From NCBI GenBank assembly GCA_020848655.1, contig JADLHU010000028.1:1-60001 (forward strand): a stretch of 60,001 bases of DNA, read 5' to 3'. The notes beneath the pieces were generated by a model that worked only from the letters and a program-made list of their open reading frames with translations, was not told the DNA's origin and did no database searches. The DNA is from Novosphingobium sp. GTDB lineage: Bacteria; Pseudomonadota; Alphaproteobacteria; Sphingomonadales; Sphingomonadaceae. This document shows positions 1 through 9,197 of the stretch, piece by piece (within the stretch, counting starts at the first letter, position 1; every line of letters starts with the position of its first letter). A program made the translations under genes and the position numbers.

Positions 1-108
1 CGCGCCAAGCCCGCACCCTCCAGGTGATCCATGAAACGCGCCCCTCGCAGCCGTCAACGCCATGATTTATATGCGAAATATCACGATTACGACAGCGAAA
101 TCAGCGAC
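1..108. other. Sequence downstream of the broken receptor gene; nothing recognised
   Basis: This stretch lies where the beta-barrel of the TonB receptor should continue on the minus strand. I translated the three minus-strand frames by eye and saw no barrel-like sequence and no early return to the receptor frame. No hairpin or repeat stands out. Either the receptor was disrupted and this is unrelated DNA, or the rest lies beyond the window edge in another frame. Confidence 0.4.
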
Positions 109-864
109 TTACTTGGAGAATGTGGGGCTGCTGCGGAACGGACGGTCCACGGCCGAGATCGCACGATTGCGAGAACGCAGGCCCTGGTCCTTGTCATACT
201 GGCCGCTAATCGCGAAGTTGCCGCGGTCTTCGGCGAAATTGACGCCGAACGTGCCGCTCAGCATGGAGCGCTGATTGTCGCCCTTGTCGGTAATGCCGCT
301 CTGGGCGCGCAGGCGCAGTCCCTCGAAGTCGTCGCGCAGCACGAAGTTGACCACGCCCGCGATGGCTTCCGAACCATAGACGGCCGATGCGCCGCCAGTG
401 ATGATTTCGGTGCTCTTCAGCAGGTCGGTCGGAATCACGTTGATATCCACCGCCGAGTTGCTCGGTATGCCGGCAACGATGCGGCGACCGTTGAGCAGGA
501 CGAGCGTGCGGTTGTCGTCAAGATTGCGCAAGTTGAGCGTCGAGACGCCATTTCCGCTCGTCGCGAAATTGGTGTTGGCGCGGTTGTATCCCGGGGTGCC
601 GAGCGCCGGCAGTTCGTTCAGCGTATCGGCGACGTTCACCGTGCCCTGGTTGAGAAGATCGGTATTGCTCAGAACCTGGACCGGCGTGGCGGATTCGAGT
701 TCCGGGCGGGCGATTCTCGAACCGGTGACAATAATCATGTCGGTATTTACATCTTCGCCCTCTGCCGGTGCTTCCTGGGCGTTTGCACTGGCTGCTCCCA
801 TGAACATGAGCGCGGAAATACAGGCGCTCTTGCAGAGCAGTTTTGTTTTAAATTTGGACGTCAC
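109..864 (-). pseudogene. TonB-dependent receptor, N-terminal plug only (truncated)
   Basis: Outer-membrane receptors of this family import siderophores, sugars or other large substrates using TonB energy. The 251-residue product has a signal peptide ending near ASANAQ, a TonB-box-like stretch (DMIIVTGSRI) and a plug domain with the motifs RTLVLLNGRRI and GGASAVYGSEAIAGVVNF. It ends at a TAA soon after the first barrel strands (SSPTFSK), whereas full receptors are 800-1000 residues. I chose a GTG start because AGAGGA lies about 8 bases upstream; the open frame itself reaches 972. The missing barrel makes a working transporter unlikely. Sequencing error, frameshift or true decay cannot be told apart because the window ends here. 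Confidence 0.75.
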
Positions 865-959
865 GACAGGTTCCTCTTTACTGAGGCCGCCCGTCCCTGG
901 TGATGACCACGGACAGGTGGCATTATGATCCCACCGGCAAACCCCCCATTCCCCTGCCA

Positions 960-979
960 AGTTGAATGACACATCAACT
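960..979. promoter_or_regulatory. Inverted repeat between divergent receptor and SDR genes
   Basis: Perfect 6-base arms AGTTGA and TCAACT are separated by 8 bases. It is one of three palindromic elements in the 311-base divergent region 865-1175. An operator is possible, but no regulator is shown to bind it. Confidence 0.3.
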
Positions 980-998
980 CGGGCGGTCCAATTCCAAC

Positions 999-1014
999 AT
1001 TACGGTACTGTAAC
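999..1014. promoter_or_regulatory. Imperfect palindrome ATTACGGTACTGTAAC, candidate operator
   Basis: The core TTACGGTACTGTAA is a dyad with one mismatched pair. The size and form suit a TetR-family operator, and a TetR gene lies at 1973-2599 behind the SDR gene. Binding is inference. Confidence 0.4.
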
Positions 1015-1029
1015 AATTCATTTCAGTAT

Positions 1030-1045
1030 GTTGCAGTGCTGCAAC
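1030..1045. promoter_or_regulatory. Palindrome GTTGCAGTGCTGCAAC, candidate operator
   Basis: Two perfect 7-base arms flank a 2-base centre. It lies about 130 bases upstream of the SDR start and about 30 bases from the preceding palindrome. The spacing suggests regulator sites controlling the SDR-TetR-mtnP unit, the receptor gene, or both. Confidence 0.4.
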
Positions 1046-1175
1046 AGCGCCCGCAGGCGTAACCGGGTGGCGCAAGTCGATTGACCTGCACCCGGCAGGC
1101 GGTTAGCCGATTGCCTAAATCGCCGCGTCCGAAGCCCATTCGCGCATGCGGCATGGCCGCGAAGAGGAACCCGTC

Positions 1176-1958
<783 letters not shown>

Positions 1959-1972
1959 GGATCGCATGGACC

Positions 1973-2599
1973 ATGGCTGAAGCCGATCTTGCCGCACCGT
2001 CGGGTGCCCGCCAGCATTTGCTGGAAACCGCCAGCATGATCATGCGCGAAGGCGATGTGGTCGATATCTCGCTGTCCGAACTGTCGCTGCGCTCGGGGCT
2101 GAATTCGGCGCTGGTAAAATACTATTTCGGCAACAAGGCGGGGCTGCTGAAAGCGCTGCTCGACCGCGACTGGGACGCCATCGTCACCAGCGTGGACGCG
2201 CTGGTCCACAAGGGTGACTGGGGGCCGGAAGCCAAGCTGCGGCGGCATATCTCCAAGGTCGTCGATACGTTCTATGTGGTGCCCTATCTCAACCGCCTGA
2301 CCATGCGGCTGGTACGCGAGAGCGATGACGCCGAGGCGCGGCGCATCGCCGATTGCTACCTTTCGCCGATGTACCGCGCCTATGAGGCGCTGATCGATGA
2401 AGGCGTGAAGGCTGGCGTGTTCCGCCCCATCGATCCGCAGTTGTTCTATTTCACCGTCACCGGCGCGGTCGACCGGTTCTTTTCCGCGCGGCTGGTGCTG
2501 AAGCATTGCTTCGACCAGGACACGCTGACCGAGGAACTGCGCGATCGCTATCGCGAACACACGGTGGACATCATCATGGCAGGCATCCTTGCGCACTGA
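1973..2599 (+). CDS. TetR/AcrR-family transcriptional regulator
   Basis: The 208-residue protein has an N-terminal helix-turn-helix (about residues 12-58, with LSLRSGLNSALVKYYFGNKAGLL) in which the YYFGNKAGLL stretch is the family hallmark. The C-terminal ligand-binding and dimerisation half is all helical and has no recognised ligand. It sits between the SDR gene and mtnP and overlaps mtnP by 11 bases. The palindromes at 960-1045 are plausible operators, so it may repress the SDR gene in response to an acyl-CoA or similar ligand; that is inference. Confidence 0.85.
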   Translation: MAEADLAAPSGARQHLLETASMIMREGDVVDISLSELSLRSGLNSALVKYYFGNKAGLLKALLDRDWDAIVTSVDALVHKGDWGPEAKLRRHISKVVDTFYVVPYLNRLTMRLVRESDDAEARRIADCYLSPMYRAYEALIDEGVKAGVFRPIDPQLFYFTVTGAVDRFFSARLVLKHCFDQDTLTEELRDRYREHTVDIIMAGILAH

Positions 2600-3479
2600 A
2601 AAGCCCGATAGCTGGCACATCGGCGTGATCGGCGGATCGGGCCTCGCGGGTGGGATCGCGCTTGATGCGGCGCAGGAGATCGCCGTCGCCAGCCCGTTCG
2701 GCGAACCGTCCGGCCCGGTGACGACCGGCACGCTGGCGGGCGGGCAGGGACCGGTGCGCTTCACCTTTATCGCGCGCCATGGCGAAGGACACCGCCTTTC
2801 GCCCGGCGCGGTCAACTATCGCGCCAATATCGATGTGCTGAAGCGCTGCGGGGTCACCGACGTGCTGGCGCTGTCGGCCATCGGTTCGCTGCGCGAAACG
2901 CTGGCGCCGGGGCATTTCGTGGCGGTGGACCAGTTCATCGATCGCACCGCCGGGCGGCCGCAGAGCTTTTTCGGGGCGGGGCTGGTGGCGCATGTCGGCC
3001 TGGCCGATCCGGTCTGTCCGCGCCTGTCGGCCGCAGCGGTGGCGGCGGCGCGCGCGGCCGGGGCAAGCGTGCACGAAGGCGGCACTTACCTGGCCATGGA
3101 AGGGCCGCAGTTCTCGACCCGCGCCGAAAGCCGGCTCTACCGCCAATGGGACGCGGACGTGATCGGCATGACCGCCATGCCCGAGGCCCGACTCGCGCGA
3201 GAAGCCGAACTGCCCTACGCGCTGCTCGGCATGGTGACCGACTGGGACGCCTGGCGCGAGGAAGAGGCCGGGGTCGAGGTTTCGCAGGTCCTGGACGTGA
3301 TGCGTGCCAATGCCGCGCTGGCCCGCGATGCGGTGCGCGCGCTGGCGCTGCTGCTGCCGGCCCGGCGGCCGGCAAGCCCGATCGACCGCACGCTGGACCA
3401 TGCGCTGATCACCGCGCCGGCACAGCGCGATGCGCGGCTGGTGGCCATGCTCGATGCGGTGGCCGGACGCGTGCTTTAA
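2589..3479 (+). CDS. mtnP: S-methyl-5'-thioadenosine phosphorylase
   Basis: Splits methylthioadenosine with phosphate into adenine and methylthioribose-1-phosphate, feeding methionine salvage. The 296-residue protein carries the family landmarks: IGVIGGSGL at the N-terminus, phosphate-site RHGEGH with NYRANI, substrate-site MEGPQFSTRAES, and GMTAMPEARLAREAEL followed by VTDWDAW. The usual Asn of GMTNMPE is Ala here. No ATG or GTG fits upstream, so the start is taken as the TTG at 2589, which overlaps the end of the TetR gene by 11 bases and implies coupled translation. A later GTG would remove the first beta strand. Confidence 0.88.
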   Translation: MRTEKPDSWHIGVIGGSGLAGGIALDAAQEIAVASPFGEPSGPVTTGTLAGGQGPVRFTFIARHGEGHRLSPGAVNYRANIDVLKRCGVTDVLALSAIGSLRETLAPGHFVAVDQFIDRTAGRPQSFFGAGLVAHVGLADPVCPRLSAAAVAAARAAGASVHEGGTYLAMEGPQFSTRAESRLYRQWDADVIGMTAMPEARLAREAELPYALLGMVTDWDAWREEEAGVEVSQVLDVMRANAALARDAVRALALLLPARRPASPIDRTLDHALITAPAQRDARLVAMLDAVAGRVL

Positions 3480-3515
3480 GGGTTCCTGCGGCGCGGGGCG
3501 GACTGGGCTGTTCGC

Positions 3516-4520
3516 CTATTGCCCCGGCTTGGCGGCAAAGGCATCGGAGATCGAACAGGCGGCCGGACCAAGGATCACGATGAACAGCACCGGCAGGATG
3601 AACAGGATCAGCGGTACGGTCATGATCGCGGGCAGGCGCGCGGCCTTTTCCTCGGCGCGCATCATGCGATCGTTGCGGAATTCGGCCGACAGCACGCGCA
3701 ATGCGGATGCCAGCGGCGTGCCGTAGCGTTCGGTCTGGATCATCGTCGTCACCACGCCGCGCACCGAATCGAGATTGACGCGATAGGCGAAGTTTTCGAA
3801 CGCCTGCCGGCGCTGGCTGAGGAACGACAGTTCGATCGAGGTCAGCGCGAATTCATCGCCCAGCTCGGGAAAGGCGCGGCCCAGTTCCTTGGCGACGCGG
3901 TTGAACGCCGCATCGACGGTAAGCCCGGCTTCCGCGCAGATCACCAGCAGGTCCAGCGCATCAGGCAGGCCCTTGCGGATCGCGTGGGTACGCTTGGTGA
4001 TCATATTCTGGATATAGAGGTCCGGCCCCTTGTATCCCAGCCCGACGGCGACAGCGAAGGCTGAGAAGCGCTTGAAGCTGCCCCATTCCGGGAAGTAGTT
4101 CACCCCATAGACCATCAGCGCCACAAAGCCGCCCAGCACTATTGGCATGACCAGCCTAGCGAAGACCACGGCAACGGCCAGTTCCTTCTTGCGCACGCCG
4201 GCCTGCGCCAGTTTCTGGCGGATATCGGCCAACTGGCTTTCCTGCAGCATCTTGAAGCTGGACAGCGCCGAACGCATCTTGTCGGCGGTTTCATTGCGGT
4301 GGACGATGCTGGTGCGCTTGCGCGCGGTGGTGGTGATGCCGGCCTTGAGTTGCTCGCGCCGGTCGTTCAGCGATTTCACCCGCTTGGCCATGGGATCGCG
4401 CACGGTGACCGCGGCGTAGATCGCCAGCAGCACGGCGGCCGCGGCGACGCCGACCAGGATCGTGCCGATCCAGATAACGTCGAAGCCGAGAAGCATCGGG
4501 CCGGACGGGGTGTTCATCAT
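3516..4520 (-). CDS. tadC: Tad pilus inner-membrane platform protein TadC (type II secretion F family)
   Basis: One of the two GspF-type polytopic proteins that form the membrane platform of Flp/Tad pili. The 334-residue product has a transmembrane helix near residues 14-38, a linker with charged helices, two helices near 115-140 and 150-165, the T2SSF signature region (LPDALDLLVICAEAGLTVDAAF, split over 185-206) and a final hydrophobic pair near 298-322. It is the last gene of the minus-strand pilus operon and starts 19 bases after tadB. It should work with TadB and a CpaF/TadA ATPase, but the ATPase is not encoded here. Confidence 0.9.
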   Translation of the reverse strand: MMNTPSGPMLLGFDVIWIGTILVGVAAAAVLLAIYAAVTVRDPMAKRVKSLNDRREQLKAGITTTARKRTSIVHRNETADKMRSALSSFKMLQESQLADIRQKLAQAGVRKKELAVAVVFARLVMPIVLGGFVALMVYGVNYFPEWGSFKRFSAFAVAVGLGYKGPDLYIQNMITKRTHAIRKGLPDALDLLVICAEAGLTVDAAFNRVAKELGRAFPELGDEFALTSIELSFLSQRRQAFENFAYRVNLDSVRGVVTTMIQTERYGTPLASALRVLSAEFRNDRMMRAEEKAARLPAIMTVPLILFILPVLFIVILGPAACSISDAFAAKPGQ

Positions 4521-4539
4521 GGCTGCCGTGGACTCCCGC

Positions 4540-5511
4540 TCAGATCTCGAAACTGACCATCTTGGCCATGATGAAGGCGCCGACGCCCATCCACCTCAGC
4601 CCGCCCAGGCCGACTATGATCAGGCGCTCCTCGATGAAGAACTGGCCGATATAGGCGGGGCTGATCCACCAGATCATCGTGAACACGATGAACGGCAGCG
4701 CGCCGACGATATAGGCCGAGGCTTTGGATTCCGAACTCATCGCCCGGATCTTCAGCTTCATCTGGGCGCGCTTGCGCAGCACGTCGGCCAGGTTGGACAG
4801 CGTTTCGGCCAGGTTGCCGCCGGTCTCGCGCTGGATCGCCAGCGTGATGCAGAAGAAGCTGAATTCGGGCATGTTAAGCCGGTCTGCCGTTTCCTGGAGC
4901 GCGTCCTCCATGGTCCGGCCGATCTTGATGCGTTCGGTGATGAGCTTGAATTCCTCGCCCACCGGGCCGGGCACTTCGGACGCGACGATGCCCAGCGTCT
5001 CGGTGACGGGCAGGCCAGAGCGTAACCCGCGAACCAGCAGTTCGATGGCGTCGGGAAACTTGGTGGTGAACCTGGTGGCGCGCTTGCCGATGAAATAGTT
5101 GACGACGAGGTGCGGCAGGCCGGCACCGACTAGAAGGCCGATGCCCAGCGCCAGCATGGGCGCGCCCGATTTGAGAAACACCAGCGCGCTGATGCCCAGC
5201 CCCAGGCCCAGCGTGGTGTAAAGATACTGGCTGAGCGTCCACCCCTTGCCGGTGCGGTGCAGACGCAGGATCAGCGCTTCGGTGCGCGATGCCGATCCGG
5301 CGACCTTGTGGACGGTGGGCTTGCGCGCCGCCACGGCCTTGCGCAACTGCGCCTCGACCTTGTCGAGCGTATTCTCGGAATGGCGAAAGCGCACCGATTG
5401 CAGCCGGCGCGCGCTTTCCTTGGCCGGGGAAGGCCCGGCCAGCGCGAGCACGACAAGGCCCCCGGCGGCCACGAGGCCGAATGCCAGGACGATGATCTGA
5501 ATCATGTTCAT
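4540..5511 (-). CDS. tadB: Tad pilus inner-membrane platform protein TadB (type II secretion F family)
   Basis: Partner of TadC in the pilus assembly platform. The 323-residue protein begins with a membrane helix (residues 3-25), has a central hydrophobic pair near 95-140, the T2SSF motif (FPDAIELLVRGLRSGLPVTE, about 161-180) and a C-terminal hydrophobic pair. The start ATG has GAGAAAGG about 14 bases upstream; an in-frame ATG two codons later is an alternative. The gene follows cpaE after only 80 bases, exactly where cpaF/tadA normally lies in alphaproteobacterial operons. Confidence 0.9.
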   Translation of the reverse strand: MNMIQIIVLAFGLVAAGGLVVLALAGPSPAKESARRLQSVRFRHSENTLDKVEAQLRKAVAARKPTVHKVAGSASRTEALILRLHRTGKGWTLSQYLYTTLGLGLGISALVFLKSGAPMLALGIGLLVGAGLPHLVVNYFIGKRATRFTTKFPDAIELLVRGLRSGLPVTETLGIVASEVPGPVGEEFKLITERIKIGRTMEDALQETADRLNMPEFSFFCITLAIQRETGGNLAETLSNLADVLRKRAQMKLKIRAMSSESKASAYIVGALPFIVFTMIWWISPAYIGQFFIEERLIIVGLGGLRWMGVGAFIMAKMVSFEI

Positions 5512-5591
5512 CGGCGTGCCGCGCCTTTCTCTTCAAGCCCCGCGCGGGCATGGTGCCCGGCGGGACGCCGCCGGAACGCCCGGCAGCGCAA

Positions 5592-6878
5592 TCACTTCGC
5601 GCCCGCTGTCGCCGGCGCCTTGCCCTTCTTGGACAGCATCGACTTGAGATCGATCTTGCCCAGCAGCGACTTCTTCGCGCTTACCCGGTCGTCGGCGGCC
5701 AGGGCATCGCCCGAACCGAACACCGCCCGGGCCACGTCGCGCAGGATCGCCGCCGCCTTGGTGGCGCGGTTGCCCTCGGCGAACGTCTGGCCCAGCTTGG
5801 CGGCGTTGGCCGCGGCCTTGATGTCATAGGGGATCGAGAAGCCGATCTTGCGTTCGATCGAAGCCTCGAAATCGGCCTTGGAAATCTCGGCCAGGCCGGG
5901 CTGGACCTTGTTGGCGATGACCATGACCTGCGCGTGCGGGGCGTTGGTCTTGAGCCAGGCCAGCAGGCGGATCGTGTCGCGCGCGGCGGCCAGCGTCATT
6001 TCCGTCACCAGTACGATCAGGTTCACGTCGCTCAGCAGTTGCGGGAAATTAATCAGCATGTTGCGCGGCAGATCGATCACCGTCATCTCGAAGGCCTGAC
6101 GGAATTCCTCCTCCAGTTGCATGAAGGCGGTGCCATCGGTCATCAGCGGCGAATTGATCGGCGCTTCGGCCGAAAGGATCGCGAGGTTGTCGTTGGCGCG
6201 GATCATCGCGCGTTCGATGAACAGGCCGTCGATGCGGCTCGGGTTCTCGATGGCGTCGGTCAGGCCGCGTCCGGGTTCCAGATCAAGCGAAAGCGCGCCC
6301 GTGCCGAAATGGATGTCCAGATCGAGCAGCGCCGTCGGCACCTTGTTCTCGGTGCTGAACAGCCAGGCCAGCGAGGTGGCGATCGTCGATGCGCCAACGC
6401 CGCCACGCGTGCCGATCACCGCGGTGGTGACATGCGCCTTGGCCTGCGACGGATCGAGATGCTTGGGCGCGGAGAACACCGCCTGCGCCTGCACCAGCGC
6501 ATCGCGCACCTGGCCGGGCGAGAGCGGCTTGAGCAGGTAATCGTGGATGCCGCTAGCGACGAGATCGCGATAGAGCCGCACGTCGTTGACCTGGCCGATG
6601 GCGATCACCACCGTCCCCGGTTCGCAGACTTCGGCCAGCGCGTTGATATCGTTCAGCGGATCGCCGCTTTCCGACAGGTCGACCATGAGGATGTTGGGGC
6701 TGGCGGTGATCGAAAGCGATTGCACCGCGTTGCGCAACCCGCCCTTGTTGCACTTTTCCGTCTGCCAGCCCATCTCGACGACGACCGGGCGCAGCACGTC
6801 GAGCGAGGCTTCGTCGCAGATGAAGGCGTTGAACGGATCGCGGGTTCCCGTCGTGCCGGCTTTCCAGGGAGCATTCAT
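5592..6878 (-). CDS. cpaE: Tad pilus localisation ATPase CpaE/TadZ
   Basis: A 428-residue MinD/ParA-like protein that places the pilus machinery at the pole or membrane. Residues 1-135 form a receiver-like domain. The ATPase starts near 150, with a deviant Walker motif at 157-165 (TRGGVGAST) in which the expected lysines are Arg and Ala, then LLDLDIHFGTG at 185-194. Atypical P-loops are known in TadZ proteins, so weak or no ATP hydrolysis is likely. It starts 3 bases after the cpaD stop. Confidence 0.92.
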   Translation of the reverse strand: MNAPWKAGTTGTRDPFNAFICDEASLDVLRPVVVEMGWQTEKCNKGGLRNAVQSLSITASPNILMVDLSESGDPLNDINALAEVCEPGTVVIAIGQVNDVRLYRDLVASGIHDYLLKPLSPGQVRDALVQAQAVFSAPKHLDPSQAKAHVTTAVIGTRGGVGASTIATSLAWLFSTENKVPTALLDLDIHFGTGALSLDLEPGRGLTDAIENPSRIDGLFIERAMIRANDNLAILSAEAPINSPLMTDGTAFMQLEEEFRQAFEMTVIDLPRNMLINFPQLLSDVNLIVLVTEMTLAAARDTIRLLAWLKTNAPHAQVMVIANKVQPGLAEISKADFEASIERKIGFSIPYDIKAAANAAKLGQTFAEGNRATKAAAILRDVARAVFGSGDALAADDRVSAKKSLLGKIDLKSMLSKKGKAPATAGAK

Positions 6879-6881
6879 GGC

Positions 6882-7541
6882 TTAGTTGCCCTTCTGCGTG
6901 GAGAGGGTCTTCAGATCCTCGGCGCCGGTCGGCTTGCGCGTGCGATAGGAGTCGATGGCCTTGTTGGAGCTCATCACCACGGTTTCGCCATCGCCTTCGG
7001 CGCCCTTCAGCAGGTGTTCGGGGTCGGCGACCATCGCGGCAAGATTGGTGTTCACCGCGCAGCCGAAATTGGTGCTGGTGGCGTTGTTGAAGTTGTTGTC
7101 CGAATTGCTGCTCCAGTCGGGGCAGCCCGGCACGCGCGCTTTCGAGCGCGTCAGCACGATGCGCGCGGTTCCGGCCTCGACCTGGCCGGGCGTGACGGGG
7201 GCATCGTCCGACAGCAGCAGGCCATAGCGGCCGGCCAGCGCGGCAACGGCCGAACGGGTCGCTTCGCTTTGCAGCGGATCGTCGATGGCGATGCGATCAC
7301 CGTAGCGCAGCGACAACGTGTCGAACCAGCCCGTCAGGCGGCGCTGCTCGGGATAGGGCAGGCCGCCGGGGCCGGTCGTAACGTCGAGCGTGAAGTTGGT
7401 GCGTTCCACCACCGGCTGGTGGATGCTGTCGAGCGACTTGTTGGTGGAAATGCCACCGCAACCGGCCAGCGCAAGGCCCAGCGAGAGGCTGATCGCGGCG
7501 CCGGCGATCTTCGTCGCGGATCGGAACCCAGTCTTGGTCAT
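6882..7541 (-). CDS. cpaD: Pilus assembly lipoprotein CpaD
   Basis: Outer-membrane-associated lipoprotein of the Tad secretin complex. The 219-residue precursor has a signal peptide with lipobox LAGC (Cys28). The family signature is visible: CPDWS, then SxNFGCAVNTNLAAMVADPEHL. I chose the ATG at 7541 because GAGAGG lies 6-7 bases upstream; an in-frame GTG at 7556 overlaps the cpaC stop by four bases and is the alternative. It is co-directional and nearly contiguous with cpaC and cpaE. Confidence 0.9.
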   Translation of the reverse strand: MTKTGFRSATKIAGAAISLSLGLALAGCGGISTNKSLDSIHQPVVERTNFTLDVTTGPGGLPYPEQRRLTGWFDTLSLRYGDRIAIDDPLQSEATRSAVAALAGRYGLLLSDDAPVTPGQVEAGTARIVLTRSKARVPGCPDWSSNSDNNFNNATSTNFGCAVNTNLAAMVADPEHLLKGAEGDGETVVMSSNKAIDSYRTRKPTGAEDLKTLSTQKGN

Positions 7542-7552
7542 CACATCACCTC

Positions 7553-9196
7553 TCACTTGAGATTGAAGCCCGGCGCGGGAAGGTCGGCAGCGGCGCGGCG
7601 CTTGCCGCGCGCCTTGCCTTCACCCGGAACGGAACCGCCATCGGCGGCGCCCACGCTGGGCGTCGTGCGCACTTCCGGCGCGGCGCTGGGGCCGGGGCGC
7701 TTGGCGCCGACGCGGCCGTCTGTCTCCATGCCGCCCAGGATGCGCTGAAGGTCGTTCGGCGCGCTGAAGCCATCGGTCGGCAGCTTGATGTCCGAAGGAT
7801 TGACCGGCGTGACCAGATAGGGCGTGACCACGATCACCAGTTCGGATTCGCCCTTCTGGAAATTGGTCGAGCGGAACAGCGAGCCGAGGATCGGCAGGTC
7901 GCCCGCGCCGGGCATCTTCTTGATGGCGTTCTGCGAATAGTTCTTCATCAGCCCGGCGATCATGAAGCTCTGGCCCGAGCCGAGTTCCACGGTGGTCTCG
8001 GTGCGGCGCACGGTCAGCGCAGGGATGGTGAACGTGCTCAGCGTGATCGCGCCTTCGCTCGACAGTTCCGACACTTCCGGCCGGACGCGCAGCGAAATGC
8101 GGCCGTTGCCCAGCACCGTGGGGGTGTAGGACAGGCTGACACCGTATTTCTTGTATTCGATCGATGTCGCGCCAAGCCCCTGGCTGAGCGGGATCGGGAA
8201 TTCGCCGCCCGCCAGGAATTCGGCGGTTTCGCCGGAAAGCGCGGTCAGGTTCGGCTGGGCAAGGGTGGAGACGAGGCCGATGTTCTCGCCCGCGTCGAGC
8301 GCGCCCAGCAGGTCCAGCCCGAGCAGGCGGCCCGCGCCGGCGATCGTCGATCCCACTTCGGTCGGCACGACCGACGTGCCGGCGATTTCGCGCAGCTTCG
8401 TCGGGTCGTTGAGGTCGGGGACGACCACTTTGACCGAGTTGCCAAGCCCGGTCGCCGTGCGCGGCACGAAGGTCGGCGCGAAGCCCGTGCGGCCCTGGCC
8501 GATGCCGAACTGGAAGCCGCTGCTGCCGTCGATCGTGGTCAGGTTGACGCCGAACGACTTGACCAGCGAACGGCTGACTTCGGCGATGCGAACTTGCAGG
8601 TTGACCTGCAGCGGCGTCGCCATCTTCAGGCGGCTGATGACGTTGGTGTCGCCCTCGGTCTTGCTGACGAAGGCTTTGACCAGCCGCTCCGCTTCGGCCG
8701 CGTCCTCGGGCGCGGAAACGGTGCCGGTCAGTAGGAACGTGTTGTTGCCCATTGTCGATACGCCGATCCGGGCATCGGGCATGGCCAGGTGGAGCATCTG
8801 GTCCACGCTGTCGAGGTTCGAGCCGACGCGGACGTTGGCCGACCAGACGATGTCGCCGGCGGCGTTGCTGGCATAGACCGTGGTTTCGCCGCCCGACTTG
8901 CCGAAGACATAGAGCTGGCGTCCGGACTTCACCTGGACGTCGGCGATTTCCTCGTTGGCGACGAAGACATCGGCCATCGTGCCGGCCGTCGTCACCAGTT
9001 GGCCGCGCCCGATCGAGAGGACGAGATCGTTGGCGGGGCGCTGGACCGACTGGGCTTGCGCGGCGCCGGCGGGCACCAGGGCCAGCGGGGCGACGGCGCA
9101 GGCCGCGGTCATCAGGGAGTGGATCAGGCGGCGTTTCATGCTCGTGCCCTTTGAATTGGCGCGTGGCTTGGGACAGTGCGTGGCGGTTGCGGCCAT
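7553..9196 (-). CDS. cpaC: Tad pilus secretin CpaC (RcpA)
   Basis: Forms the outer-membrane channel for the Flp pilus. The 547-residue precursor has an N-terminal pilus/secretin domain (DLVLSIGRGQLVTTAGTMAD, then VFVANEEIADVQVKSGRQ), a BON-like segment near VSTMGNNTFLLTGTV and a C-terminal secretin domain with LPILGSLFRSTNFQKGESEL and VTPYLVTPV. The first ATG, at 9196, has a strong GGAGGAAC 5 bases upstream, but this puts 19 residues before the natural-looking signal peptide (MKRRLIHSLMTAACAVA). The ATG at 9139, with AAGGG upstream, is a credible true start. The stop overlaps the alternative GTG of cpaD. Confidence 0.93.
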   Translation of the reverse strand: MAATATHCPKPRANSKGTSMKRRLIHSLMTAACAVAPLALVPAGAAQAQSVQRPANDLVLSIGRGQLVTTAGTMADVFVANEEIADVQVKSGRQLYVFGKSGGETTVYASNAAGDIVWSANVRVGSNLDSVDQMLHLAMPDARIGVSTMGNNTFLLTGTVSAPEDAAEAERLVKAFVSKTEGDTNVISRLKMATPLQVNLQVRIAEVSRSLVKSFGVNLTTIDGSSGFQFGIGQGRTGFAPTFVPRTATGLGNSVKVVVPDLNDPTKLREIAGTSVVPTEVGSTIAGAGRLLGLDLLGALDAGENIGLVSTLAQPNLTALSGETAEFLAGGEFPIPLSQGLGATSIEYKKYGVSLSYTPTVLGNGRISLRVRPEVSELSSEGAITLSTFTIPALTVRRTETTVELGSGQSFMIAGLMKNYSQNAIKKMPGAGDLPILGSLFRSTNFQKGESELVIVVTPYLVTPVNPSDIKLPTDGFSAPNDLQRILGGMETDGRVGAKRPGPSAAPEVRTTPSVGAADGGSVPGEGKARGKRRAAADLPAPGFNLK

Positions 9197-9197
9197 G

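Noticed and set aside
31..903. 290-codon open frame on the plus strand at the window start
   Set aside because: Antisense shadow of the receptor fragment, which has a signal peptide and plug motifs on the other strand.
5550..7748. 732-codon open frame on the plus strand
   Set aside because: Antisense to cpaE and cpaD, which have clear family motifs on the minus strand. It is not a candidate for the missing ATPase.
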